Positions 9,219 through 17,834 are shown, counted from the first letter of the stretch. The stretch is DNA of 44,582 nt from JAADDG01 sp964450755 (GCA_964450755.1 CAYVDJ010000071.1:1-44582), one strand, 5' to 3'. Numbers and translations: made by a program. The notes: generated by a model from the sequence alone, not told the origin.

Positions 9219-9262
9219 TTCTAAAAAATTTTAAATTTTTTAGAATTAAAGCGGATATTATA
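9219..9262 (-). promoter_or_regulatory. guaB: guaB promoter and leader hairpin
   Basis: On the minus strand a TATAAT (9257-9262) precedes a 10-bp A/T-rich inverted repeat (arms 9219-9228 and 9236-9245, TTCTAAAAAA / TTTTTTAGAA) in the 5' untranslated region. The repeat could be an operator or only A/T-rich structure. Confidence 0.5.
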
Positions 9263-9276
9263 ACATAAAAACAGTG

Positions 9277-11397
9277 TTAAACAGTGCTGTGGGAAACTCT
9301 CTTTGACAAATGGGCATCTCTCTCCTGTGCCTGAATAGCAGTAATCGCCACCGTACTTACGATATCATCTATACCGCAACCACGGCTTAAATCATTAACA
9401 GGTTTTTTCAAACCCTGTAAAACAGGTCCCACCGCAATAGCTCCCGTTGCTCTTTGTACCGCTTTGTAGGTATTGTTTCCGGTATTTAGATCAGGAAATA
9501 TAAAGACATTCGCTCTTCCGGCAACCCTGCTGTGAGGCATCTTCTGTTTTGCCACTTTCATATCTATCGCCGCATCATACTGCAAAGGACCGTCTATGAG
9601 AATATCTTTCCTCATCTTTTTTGCTATTTTTGTAGCTTCTCTCACCTTCTCCACATCTGCTCCAACCCCCGAATCTCCGGAAGAGTAAGAGAGCATGGCA
9701 ACTATTGGATCTATACCGAACTCTTTTGCCGTATCTGCTGAGGATATCGCTATCTGTGCCAACTCTTCTGCCGTTGGATCGGGATTGACCGCACAATCTG
9801 CATAAACCAAAACTTTCGTATCCAGACACATAAAAAAGACACTTGAGACCAAAGAGACACCTTTTTTGGTTTTTATGATCTCAAGAGCCGGTTTTATCGT
9901 CTCTCTTGTCGTATGTGTGGCTCCCGATACCATCCCGTCAACGATACCCTCATTGACAAGCATCGTTGCAAAATAGGTCGGATCTTCTATCGCATCCATT
10001 GCCTTTTCATAGGTTATCCCTTTACAGAGTCTCATAGAATAAAATTTCTTTGCAAATCTCTCTTTTAACTCCTCATCACCCGGGTCTATAAACATGGCTT
10101 TTTTGATATTGACTCCGATCACTTCGGCTCTGTGAAGAACATCCTCTCTTTTTCCAAGCAAAACCACATTGGCAAGATTTCTGTTTAGAATAATTTCAGC
10201 AGCTGATAATATCCTGTCGTCAAAAACCTCCGGAAGAACTATCCTCATAGTACGGCTTCTTGCTTTTTCAAAGATAAGATACTCAAACATAGCCGGAGTC
10301 ATAATAGACGAAGAAACGCATTTTATCCTTGATTCAAGCATCTTTGTATCGGTATTGTCCAAAAAAAGACCGATGGCAAGGGCAATTTTCCGTCTGTTTT
10401 TTACATTGATGGAAGAGGGAGTTTCGGCAGCTTTCAAAGCGGCACAATAGGTATCGTATTTGCTCATTATGATAGGCACCTGGGAATAATCCATACCTTT
10501 TAGAAGTTTTTTAACACTCTCTTCGGGCTGTAAACCTCCCGTGAGTAAAATTCCGGCAACAGAGGGGAGATTTTTTGCGGCATTGCTTCCAAGTGCGGCA
10601 AGAAGGATATCGGATCTGTCTCCGGGAGTGATGATAAGATCACCCTCTTGAAGATGTTGTAAAAAGTGTTCTATCCTCATAGCCGCCACTTTGTAGTGCA
10701 TAACCGTTCTTAGAAAAAGTTTCTCTTTCAGACTCTCATTCAGATAGTCCGCCTTTATAAACGAAGCAACTTCCATAACGCTCGGTTTGGCAAGTTCTTC
10801 TTTTTCGGGAATGACAAAAGAGGGTATATCATATAAATTTTCAATCCTTTTTATATCCTCTTTTGATAATTTATCGGCTCTGTTGAGAAAAATGGCAAAA
10901 GGAGGAGTATTTTCAGAACGCAGCATATTAACCCAAAGTTTTATCTCCTCTTCCAACATCTGGATATCTTTGTCTTTTGCCTTTATAACTCCGACAAAAG
11001 GGGTGGAGAGATTTTTTGCAATCTGAAGATTGATGTCATAATCAAAAAGAGATTCTATATATTTTTGGGAAATACCTTCACAAAGAACAAAATCATATTT
11101 TTTTTCAAGCAGTTTAAATTTTTCTATTATTTTTTCATAAAAAAGAGTCTCATCTCCTTCAGAGAGTATCTGCGTAGCCTCTTCCAGAGTAAGAGCATAA
11201 GCCTCATCATAAAACTCTTTTAATTTAAAATGTTTTATGATAAGTTCGATATCACTATCTTCCTTCTCCTTTATCAAAGGTTTAAAAAAAGCGACTTTTC
11301 CGTAACGGCTTTTGAGAAGCTCCATCAGCCCCAAAGCTATCGTCAAGGTACCGCAATGCGACTCTTTCGCACTTATAAACAGTGTTTTGCTTTTCAT
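9277..11397 (-). CDS. pta: Phosphate acetyltransferase, long (three-domain) form
   Basis: Interconverts acetyl-CoA and acetyl phosphate. The 706 residues have the order of the long enzyme: N-terminal P-loop-like domain (KTLFISAKESHCGTLTIALG, with the phosphate loop degenerate and without GK[ST]), a DRTGG domain at about 215-330 (HFLQHLQEGDLIITPGDRSDILLAALG...GILLTGG), and the catalytic PTA_PTB domain from about 375 (RIVLPEVFDDRILSAAEIIL...MVSGATHTTRETIKPAL...SYSSGDSGVGADVEKV...GRANVFIFPDLNTGNNTYKAVQRATGA). The start ATG at 11397 has AAGGA upstream. Acetate kinase, often the next gene, is not adjacent: guaB follows and a plus-strand gene lies upstream. Confidence 0.96.
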   Translation of the reverse strand: MKSKTLFISAKESHCGTLTIALGLMELLKSRYGKVAFFKPLIKEKEDSDIELIIKHFKLKEFYDEAYALTLEEATQILSEGDETLFYEKIIEKFKLLEKKYDFVLCEGISQKYIESLFDYDINLQIAKNLSTPFVGVIKAKDKDIQMLEEEIKLWVNMLRSENTPPFAIFLNRADKLSKEDIKRIENLYDIPSFVIPEKEELAKPSVMEVASFIKADYLNESLKEKLFLRTVMHYKVAAMRIEHFLQHLQEGDLIITPGDRSDILLAALGSNAAKNLPSVAGILLTGGLQPEESVKKLLKGMDYSQVPIIMSKYDTYCAALKAAETPSSINVKNRRKIALAIGLFLDNTDTKMLESRIKCVSSSIMTPAMFEYLIFEKARSRTMRIVLPEVFDDRILSAAEIILNRNLANVVLLGKREDVLHRAEVIGVNIKKAMFIDPGDEELKERFAKKFYSMRLCKGITYEKAMDAIEDPTYFATMLVNEGIVDGMVSGATHTTRETIKPALEIIKTKKGVSLVSSVFFMCLDTKVLVYADCAVNPDPTAEELAQIAISSADTAKEFGIDPIVAMLSYSSGDSGVGADVEKVREATKIAKKMRKDILIDGPLQYDAAIDMKVAKQKMPHSRVAGRANVFIFPDLNTGNNTYKAVQRATGAIAVGPVLQGLKKPVNDLSRGCGIDDIVSTVAITAIQAQERDAHLSKRVSHSTV

Positions 11398-11481
11398 CAG
11401 ATAATTCCTTAACTTATTACATATACATATCTAACTATATCGGAGTAAAGTACCTTTTGTTTTGTTTATGATATATATTTT

Positions 11482-11531
11482 AACCTGATTACAGGTTTAA
11501 ATCTTTTGATTTTTGCCGATCTGACCTGTAA
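11482..11531 (+). promoter_or_regulatory. Operator-like repeats upstream of the PelB-like gene
   Basis: A perfect 6-bp inverted repeat AACCTG-atta-CAGGTT (11482-11497) is followed by a further half-site at 11524-11531. TTACAGGT (11489-11496) and ACCTGTAA (11524-11531) form a second, 8-bp inverted pair 27 nt apart. Three copies of the same half-site in the 152-bp gap before a single plus-strand gene look like a transcription-factor target; the gap is shared with the divergent pta gene. Confidence 0.5.
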
Positions 11532-11549
11532 AACATTATAAGGTATTTT

Positions 11550-14465
11550 ATGAGATCAGTATTTTTGTTTACTGTTTTGTTTTTTGTAAATCTCTATTCA
11601 AATGAGTTCTGTCATAACATTCAAATCGGATCTTTTAATAAAACTTCATTGAAAAAGATCAAAAAACTCTCTGTTCCAAAAGAGTGTTTTATCTTCAAAA
11701 AAGAGAATGGCTATGCGATTAGATGCGAATGTGATAACAAAAAAGAGATTATAAAAAAACTTGCCTTATACAAAGAGAGATTTGCAGATGCTTTTATAAC
11801 AAAAAGTAACAGAACACTTTTTGAAAAGAGAGATATTAACACCTCCGGCGAGGAATCTCTTGAAGAACTCATGTATAAAGTTTTCATTTATAACGGTGAT
11901 CTTAAAAATGCCTATAAAGTAGTCATCAAAGAGCTTAAAAAAGAACCTTCCAATCTTGTATGGAAAAGGCGTCTGGCTGACATTTTGTTGTGGACGGGTA
12001 AAAGCAGTGAAGCTTTAAAAGAGTATGCCTACATATATAAAAAAACAAAAGATCAAAAACTGGAAAAACTCATACTCTCCTCTTCAATAAAAGGGCGTGA
12101 TTACAAAGATGCCTATCCTATTCTCATGCAAAAAATTTTAGCTCATCCGGATAATATGAAGATAATTGATAAATTTATAGAGGTTGCAAAAGGGGTGGGG
12201 GAGATAGAAAAAAGCGCTCTGTTTTTGGATAGAATTTACAAAAAAACAAGAAGTGCCGCTCTTTTGAAAAAAATAGCAAACCTTTATCTAAAAGCCGGAA
12301 ATCCAAAAGAGGCAAAGAGGCGTTTTATGCTTCTTTTGAGAGCTAAAATGATAGATACCGACAGTGCCGTAAAACTCGGCAGGATATTTTTCATACAAAA
12401 GGATCTTAAAGGAAATCTGAAAGTTCTTTTGAGTGTCAAAAAGAGAGTAAAACCTGATGATGTAAATTATTGGGAAGAGCTTGGTAATATTTACAGCTAT
12501 TTAAATCAGGAGAAAAAGGCAATTTTGATAACGACACCTGTTTGTTTAAAAAAGAAATGTTCAAAAGAGAGTTATGACAGACTGATTAGATACTACAGCC
12601 ATAAAGATAAAAACATCGCTTCAAAATTTGCCCAAAAAGCCTATGAAAATTTCAAAAAGCCTTACTACTTTTTTCATTTTGCAAAGCTTTCGATAGAGAA
12701 AAAGAGGGCTGAAGATGTTTTGAAAATCATAAAAAGATTTAGCCCAAAAGAGAGAAGAGAGTTTGAAAAAAAACCTCTTTTTTGGCTGATAAAGGCAAAA
12801 ATATATGAATCTTTGAATCAACCCAAAAAAGCATCCGTTTTTTATGAAAAAGCTCTTTTGTCAGATCCCTCATCTTTTGAGATACTGAGTCAATATGCTC
12901 TCTTTTTGACAAAACAAAACCGGATCGAAAAACTAAAAAGAGTTATCACACAGATAGAAAAAAACAGCTCGGATGAGAGATTTTACCTCTTGGCAGCTCT
13001 TGATTTTAGGATAAACAAAATTCAAAAAGCCTATAAATATTACAAAAAAGCTGTTCAAAATGATCCTGACAATACGGATCTGAAACTTGATTTTGCAAAT
13101 TTCCTGACGGTGATTGGAAAAAACAGAGAGGGACTTGAAATTTTACGAAAAATATATCAGAAACTTCACACCAGATTTGAAGAGGATAAAAGTCTGATGA
13201 AAAACAGACTTTTTTTAAAACGATATCTGAGAAGTTCTCTCTATTTTCTATCTTATATTGATTATAAAACATTGCTAAAATATGCCAAAAATCATCTCTC
13301 CCACGACGAATACAAAGAGTTTGAAATTATCTGGAGACTTCATCAAAGAAATGATGAATATGTGGAATTTTTGGCAAACAGATTGAAAAATCCTAAAATA
13401 TGGCTAAAACTTTATCTATCCAACCGCAAAAATGACACAGCCTCTTTAAAAGATCTGCTCTACAGATATGAAGCATTTTTACCGATAGAGGGAAAAATAG
13501 AGGCTTTGATAAAAACAAAGCAGATAGGATCTGCAAAAAAAAGTACTTTTAATGCACTGGAAGAAAATCCTTCAAATAAAAAACTCTACAAAACAAAGTA
13601 TAAACTTGATACAAAATATGGTAACAAACTAACCACCGAAGCCGGATATGAGAACAGAGAAGAGCTAAAAAGAAAATATATGAGAGTTGAAAATCTCTAT
13701 CATCTTCTAAACAGATACTATTTTGGCAGTTTGTTTGAGTACGGGGATGATAAATACAAAGATGATTTTAATGATATTGAGGCAAAAGTCTGGCTAAAGA
13801 TTTTGACAAACAGCGGATATGCCAAAATAGGAGCTGCTTACAGAGATATAGATGATCCATATTTTGAATATTTTGTCAATTTTTACTCCTATTTATCAGA
13901 CAGATTGTCTCTTGAGTTGGAAATTGCAAAAAATAAAAAGGCAGATGAGAGTATAGCCCTCTTTTTAGAGGGCTGTAAAGATACTTTATCCCTAAGCAGC
14001 CTCTATAATTTCAACCAAAGAATTTCACTGGCTTTGCAAATGAGTGCAAACCGTTACAAACTTCAAAACGGTCTGTTTTTGGGCAAAGGTTACAAATTTG
14101 ACGCCCAGCTCAAAGAGAAAATAAAGTTTGGTTATCCAGATATCTCTTTTAGGGAATTTATCACTTTTGCCAGATTTAGTGACAACGGTATTTTAGAGCT
14201 TCCTGATAATTATACCGAAGGAGGAGTGGGAATGGAAATAGGAAAAAATTATCAAGAAAGCTATAACGGCAACTGGAGAAGTTATCTTGACCTTTCAGTG
14301 GTACAAAATACCCTTTTTGGACTCTCTTTGGGGGGTGAAGTGGGAATTGGCGGAAGATTTTTGGGTGATGACAATCTGAATATATCACTAAATTACAACA
14401 GATCAGCCGGTGATTCAAATGATGAATTATGGCTTTTTAAACTAAGACATAAATATCTCTATTGA
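11550..14465 (+). CDS. PelB-like outer-membrane protein: TPR scaffold plus C-terminal beta-barrel
   Basis: 971 aa. A signal peptide (about 1-18) is followed by a short SPOR-like region (HNIQIGSFNKTSLKKIKKL...CFIFKKENGYAIRCEC, about 22-85), then a long array of TPR-like helical repeats (about 100-650; for example PTKD-type units such as KIANLYLKAGNPKEAKRRFMLLL and YKKAVQNDPDNTDLKLDFANFL). From about 690 the sequence turns to alternating amphipathic strands and ends in an aromatic residue (FKLRHKYLY), the usual end of an outer-membrane beta-barrel. This is the architecture of PelB, the TPR/porin exporter of Pel exopolysaccharide, and the next gene is PelA-like. It is shorter than the Pseudomonas protein (about 1190 aa). 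ATG at 11550 with AAGG upstream. Role in polymer export: inferred. Confidence 0.7.
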   Translation: MRSVFLFTVLFFVNLYSNEFCHNIQIGSFNKTSLKKIKKLSVPKECFIFKKENGYAIRCECDNKKEIIKKLALYKERFADAFITKSNRTLFEKRDINTSGEESLEELMYKVFIYNGDLKNAYKVVIKELKKEPSNLVWKRRLADILLWTGKSSEALKEYAYIYKKTKDQKLEKLILSSSIKGRDYKDAYPILMQKILAHPDNMKIIDKFIEVAKGVGEIEKSALFLDRIYKKTRSAALLKKIANLYLKAGNPKEAKRRFMLLLRAKMIDTDSAVKLGRIFFIQKDLKGNLKVLLSVKKRVKPDDVNYWEELGNIYSYLNQEKKAILITTPVCLKKKCSKESYDRLIRYYSHKDKNIASKFAQKAYENFKKPYYFFHFAKLSIEKKRAEDVLKIIKRFSPKERREFEKKPLFWLIKAKIYESLNQPKKASVFYEKALLSDPSSFEILSQYALFLTKQNRIEKLKRVITQIEKNSSDERFYLLAALDFRINKIQKAYKYYKKAVQNDPDNTDLKLDFANFLTVIGKNREGLEILRKIYQKLHTRFEEDKSLMKNRLFLKRYLRSSLYFLSYIDYKTLLKYAKNHLSHDEYKEFEIIWRLHQRNDEYVEFLANRLKNPKIWLKLYLSNRKNDTASLKDLLYRYEAFLPIEGKIEALIKTKQIGSAKKSTFNALEENPSNKKLYKTKYKLDTKYGNKLTTEAGYENREELKRKYMRVENLYHLLNRYYFGSLFEYGDDKYKDDFNDIEAKVWLKILTNSGYAKIGAAYRDIDDPYFEYFVNFYSYLSDRLSLELEIAKNKKADESIALFLEGCKDTLSLSSLYNFNQRISLALQMSANRYKLQNGLFLGKGYKFDAQLKEKIKFGYPDISFREFITFARFSDNGILELPDNYTEGGVGMEIGKNYQESYNGNWRSYLDLSVVQNTLFGLSLGGEVGIGGRFLGDDNLNISLNYNRSAGDSNDELWLFKLRHKYLY

Positions 14466-14528
14466 TATTTCATTCCCAAATCAACCAACATTTAATATAT
14501 TGCTATTTTACTTTGATATTTTAACTTA

Positions 14529-14547
14529 AGGGCATCTCCAATGCCCT
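14529..14547 (+). terminator. Weak terminator-like hairpin after the PelB-like gene
   Basis: A 7-bp stem AGGGCAT / ATGCCCT with a CTCCA loop lies 63 nt after the stop codon. The following sequence is A/T-rich but has no clean T run, so termination may be partial, allowing transcription into the deacetylase gene. Confidence 0.4.
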
Positions 14548-14624
14548 AAATTTATCCTTTATTCAAATTAAACTTTCCATATTAAAAAGTAATAAAATAT
14601 ATCCTTTATGATTTATTAGGTATG

Positions 14625-14660
14625 ATATTATTTACTTATATGATTTTAGGTAAATAATAT
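14625..14660 (+). promoter_or_regulatory. 11-bp inverted repeat upstream of the PelA-like gene
   Basis: ATATTATTTAC (14625-14635) and GTAAATAATAT (14650-14660) form a perfect 11-bp inverted repeat with a 14-nt spacer, ending 16 nt before the ATG. It is placed as an operator, or as a leader hairpin just before the ribosome-binding site AAAAGGA. Confidence 0.5.
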
Positions 14661-14676
14661 TTAAAAGGATATACTT

Positions 14677-17343
14677 ATGAAACGAGGAATAAGTTCTTTT
14701 TTCAGTATAGCAGTTATAGTAGGCATATTGACAGGCAGCGCCTTTGCCAATACCTACGGAAATATAGAGATTGACGGTGATTTGAGTGACTGGAGTATAA
14801 ATGATCGCATAAATCTTCCTGACAATCTTCCTCCGGCTTTGGCAAACGGTGATGCCATCTATGCAAAATTCGTTACACAACCAGAACCCGCCTATGTTTT
14901 TGCTATCGATTCAAAAGATACACAAATCAGTGCGGATACAACGATTTGGCTAAATACCGACAATGATCCAAACAGCGGTTATCAGATTTGGGGTGCTTAC
15001 GGTGGAGCGGAATTTTTTGTAAATATCTACAGTGACAACCAACCCTATCTTTATGACGGCGATCCGTTTGGTGAATTTGTGGGAGGTCCTTTGGAATCGG
15101 CTTACAGTGCCGACGGTAAGATTATAGAGTTTGTTATCCCCTCCTCCATGATAGAAAATCCCGATTATGGTTTGGGAGTATTTGCAGATATCAATGATCA
15201 GGTATTTTTGCCTTCTGACTATGCAGCAGGAGAACTTAAAGTTTTGAATAATCCTCCTGTTTTACCGCCAAGAGAGGATTTTAGCAAAAAAGTGGGAATT
15301 GTCTATTCTCAAACTACGAAAGAGCATTTTTATGATGTCAATCTGCCGATTCAAAAAGCATATAATCAGCTTTTTATGACAATGCAGCACCAATGTATGA
15401 TGGCGGGAATACCTTTTGAGTTGTTAAATGAAGATGATCTAACCGATGTTTCCCGCATAAAAGATTATGATGCTTTGATATTTCCATATTTTGCATTTGT
15501 TCCCCAGGACAAATTTGAAGCCATCCACCAAACTCTTTTTGATGCTGTTTATCACTACGGTATAGGTCTGATTACGGCAGGAGACTTTATGACAAACTAC
15601 GAAGACGGCAGTGCTATTGAGGGTGATTCATACCGCAATATGGAACAGCTTTTTGGAATAGATCGCGTAGATGGTGAAGGACCTGTGGCAATCACTCTAA
15701 ATGCCAACGATGTAACCCATCCGGCAATGGAAGATTACAGTATGGGTGAAACAATTATCAATTATGAATTTAACCACTGGTACAGCTATTTTGAACCGGT
15801 CAGTAACGGAGTTGAAACCCAGCCTGTAAGCGTATTGGCAACTCAAAGTGTCACAGGAGACAATGCGGGAACTTATGATGCTGTAATGGCTATAGAAACA
15901 GGTGCCAGAAATGTTCATTTCAGTTCCATAGAGTTTATGGCAGATACAAATATGCTCTGGTCGGCTTTGGAATGGGTGGTATATGGAGACAAAAGACCTG
16001 TTTCATTGAAACTTGGAAGATTTAACAATCTTTTTATCTCCCGTACGGATATGGATCAATCCCAGGAGATAGATGAAGTGGCAGATAATGACGGAGCGTT
16101 GTATGATATTATAAAAGAGTGGAAAAAAAGATATAACTTTGTAGGAAGTTATTTTATCAATATAGGAAACAACCCTCCCGATCAACAAACCGACTGGTCA
16201 TATTCCGAGCCTCTGTATAAAAAATATATAGCTTTGGGCAGTGAAATAGGAACCCACTCTTATACACACCCACACGATACCAATATCTTGTCATCTGATG
16301 AGATAAGATTTGAATTTGATGACTCTATGAATATCATAGCAGAACATCTAAATCCCACATGGAGAGATCAAAATATACGAGGAGGAGCGGTTCCTGGAGC
16401 GCCTGAGAGTTTGGATACCGCCAATGAGATTTTACAGTATCTGGATTATATGACCGGAGGATATTCGGGTGTGGGTGCAGGATATCCGGGAGCATTCGGA
16501 TATCTAACTCCAGATTCCACCAAAGTATATTTCAGTCCGAATATGGTTTTTGACTTTACTCTTATAGAATTCGGTGTCCCCGTATGGGATGAATCAAGCG
16601 GTCAATGGGTACCTCAGCCTTTGAGTGCCGATGAAGCACAACTGTACTGGCAGGATGAATATAATACATTGATGAAACATGCTTCACAACCGATTATTCA
16701 CTGGCCATGGCATGATTACGGTCCTACAACGGGAGTAACCGTACAGGGAATTTACAGTGAATCAATGTTTACAAATGTTGTAAAAAGTTCTTATGAAGAC
16801 AGGGGAGAATTTTTAACTTCAGCCGATGCGGCACAGAGAATCGCTACTTTTAAAGATTCAAGAGTTACCATTTCACAAAACGACGAGGATACAGTCATTG
16901 TCAATGTAAATTCCTCAAATGCCGGTAAATTTGCTGTTGATATAGACAGACTTAACGGAAAAGTGATAAAAAGTGTAGATAACTGGTATGCCTATGATAA
17001 TGACAGCATATTTTTAGATCAAGATGGCGGGGAGTTTACCGTAAATCTCGGAACTGCCACAGATGCCGTAACCCATATAACCTCTTTACCGATGAGAGCT
17101 GAATTGATATCTTTGGAAGGAGACGGAAACAATCTATATTTCACCTTCAAAGGAGAAGGAGATGTCGTTGTTTCATTGGCAAATGATAAAAACAATTATC
17201 AAATAAGCGGTGCTGATAAAGTAAGAAAATTTAAACATAAAAAAGGAGATAAAAAAGCCCGTCGTCATAAAAGGTCATCAAATACTGTTATATTAAAATT
17301 TGAAAATTTTGGAGTCCATACCATCTCCATAGAGGGAATATAA
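14677..17343 (+). CDS. PelA-like secreted polysaccharide deacetylase with N-terminal DOMON/CBM9-like domain
   Basis: 888 aa. Signal peptide cut after AFA (residue 25). Residues about 28-175 (GNIEIDGDLSDWS...IWLNTDNDPNSGYQIWG) look like a DOMON/CBM9-type carbohydrate-binding beta-sandwich. About 205-440 (KVGIVYSQTT...DYDALIFPYFAFV...GIGLITAGDFM) resembles the GATase-like trimerisation domain found in PelA and some glycosidases. About 445-710 is a NodB/CE4-like deacetylase: the aspartates are in RTDMDQSQ (about 457-458), the metal histidines in GTHSYTH (about 525-530), and a late catalytic His in PIIHWPWHDYG. A C-terminal beta domain and a basic Lys/Arg/His-rich patch near the end follow. It probably deacetylates an exported amino-sugar polymer in the periplasm. 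The GH166 hydrolase of classical PelA is not seen. Confidence 0.75.
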   Translation: MKRGISSFFSIAVIVGILTGSAFANTYGNIEIDGDLSDWSINDRINLPDNLPPALANGDAIYAKFVTQPEPAYVFAIDSKDTQISADTTIWLNTDNDPNSGYQIWGAYGGAEFFVNIYSDNQPYLYDGDPFGEFVGGPLESAYSADGKIIEFVIPSSMIENPDYGLGVFADINDQVFLPSDYAAGELKVLNNPPVLPPREDFSKKVGIVYSQTTKEHFYDVNLPIQKAYNQLFMTMQHQCMMAGIPFELLNEDDLTDVSRIKDYDALIFPYFAFVPQDKFEAIHQTLFDAVYHYGIGLITAGDFMTNYEDGSAIEGDSYRNMEQLFGIDRVDGEGPVAITLNANDVTHPAMEDYSMGETIINYEFNHWYSYFEPVSNGVETQPVSVLATQSVTGDNAGTYDAVMAIETGARNVHFSSIEFMADTNMLWSALEWVVYGDKRPVSLKLGRFNNLFISRTDMDQSQEIDEVADNDGALYDIIKEWKKRYNFVGSYFINIGNNPPDQQTDWSYSEPLYKKYIALGSEIGTHSYTHPHDTNILSSDEIRFEFDDSMNIIAEHLNPTWRDQNIRGGAVPGAPESLDTANEILQYLDYMTGGYSGVGAGYPGAFGYLTPDSTKVYFSPNMVFDFTLIEFGVPVWDESSGQWVPQPLSADEAQLYWQDEYNTLMKHASQPIIHWPWHDYGPTTGVTVQGIYSESMFTNVVKSSYEDRGEFLTSADAAQRIATFKDSRVTISQNDEDTVIVNVNSSNAGKFAVDIDRLNGKVIKSVDNWYAYDNDSIFLDQDGGEFTVNLGTATDAVTHITSLPMRAELISLEGDGNNLYFTFKGEGDVVVSLANDKNNYQISGADKVRKFKHKKGDKKARRHKRSSNTVILKFENFGVHTISIEGI

Positions 17344-17360
17344 TATTTTTCAAAAACAAG

Positions 17361-17387
17361 AAAACGGAGGATATTTTCCTCCGTTTT
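17361..17387. terminator. Bidirectional terminator after the PelA-like gene
   Basis: A perfect 11-bp stem (AAAACGGAGGA / TCCTCCGTTTT) with a TATTT loop, flanked by T runs on both strands. It serves the plus-strand deacetylase gene and the convergent small gene, whose stop codon overlaps it. Confidence 0.85.
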
Positions 17388-17733
17388 ATAAATTGTATCT
17401 TGATACCTCTATAAAAAAGCCGTCCAGAGAATACATGCATTTTTTCAGTATATATTGATATTCGATATCTTTTAACGGCCACTCTGTCAGATGATACTCC
17501 TCTCTTTCTTCTACTATACCATACTCTTTGAGGATATAAGCTGCCATCTTTTCAACGATCTCTTCATACTCTTCAACACTCTTTTTATGTTCAAATATAT
17601 AGATTAGTTTTGCTATCTGATTTTTTGTTCCTTTTCCTTTGTTATTGATAAGAAAAAGGATCATAGCAGGAATATAGATATCTCTGATTTTGATATGATC
17701 GTTGACAAAATCCAAAAGCTTTGTTGAACTCAT
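17386..17733 (-). CDS. Small protein with a winged-helix-like region, unknown function
   Basis: 115 aa. I do not recognise the family with certainty. Residues about 18-75 (RDIYIPAMILFLINNKGKGTKNQIAKLIYIFE...AAYILKEYGIVEERE) read like a winged helix, with the pattern aliphatic helix, small turn KGKGTKNQIA as recognition-helix lead-in, and a GIV turn into a strand. Similar N-terminal domains occur in restriction-type and HNH proteins, but no nuclease domain follows here. There is no signal peptide or membrane segment. ATG at 17733 with an AAAGGA ribosome-binding site. The MITE-like repeat ends 15 nt upstream of the start codon, so the leader or promoter of this gene has been rebuilt by, or lies inside, that element. 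It is not part of the rpsR operon, which has a terminator hairpin between. Confidence 0.6.
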   Translation of the reverse strand: MSSTKLLDFVNDHIKIRDIYIPAMILFLINNKGKGTKNQIAKLIYIFEHKKSVEEYEEIVEKMAAYILKEYGIVEEREEYHLTEWPLKDIEYQYILKKCMYSLDGFFIEVSRYNL

Positions 17734-17747
17734 GATTTTTCCTTTAT

Positions 17748-17834
17748 TTATGGGCAGCTCTAAAAACCTGCAAATTTCTCTTACGAAATCTTATGCCCTC
17801 TATGGACTATATAGGTTTTTAGAGCTGCCCTTAT
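17748..17834. mobile_element. MITE-like element: 18-bp perfect terminal inverted repeats with a 4-bp target duplication
   Basis: Arms 17752-17769 (GGGCAGCTCTAAAAACCT) and 17813-17830 (its exact reverse complement) enclose 43 nt. TTAT occurs immediately outside both ends (17748-17751 and 17831-17834), as a transposition duplication would leave. No transposase can fit in 79 bp. The end sequence and 4-bp duplication are reminiscent of IS5-type elements, but this family call is a guess. No second copy was noticed in the window. The alternative is a plain long hairpin acting as a terminator or leader structure. Confidence 0.6.

Noticed and set aside
9277..11397. Missing acetate kinase next to pta as a sign of gene loss
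   Set aside because: ackA can be anywhere in the genome; adjacency is common but not universal, so nothing can be concluded from one window.
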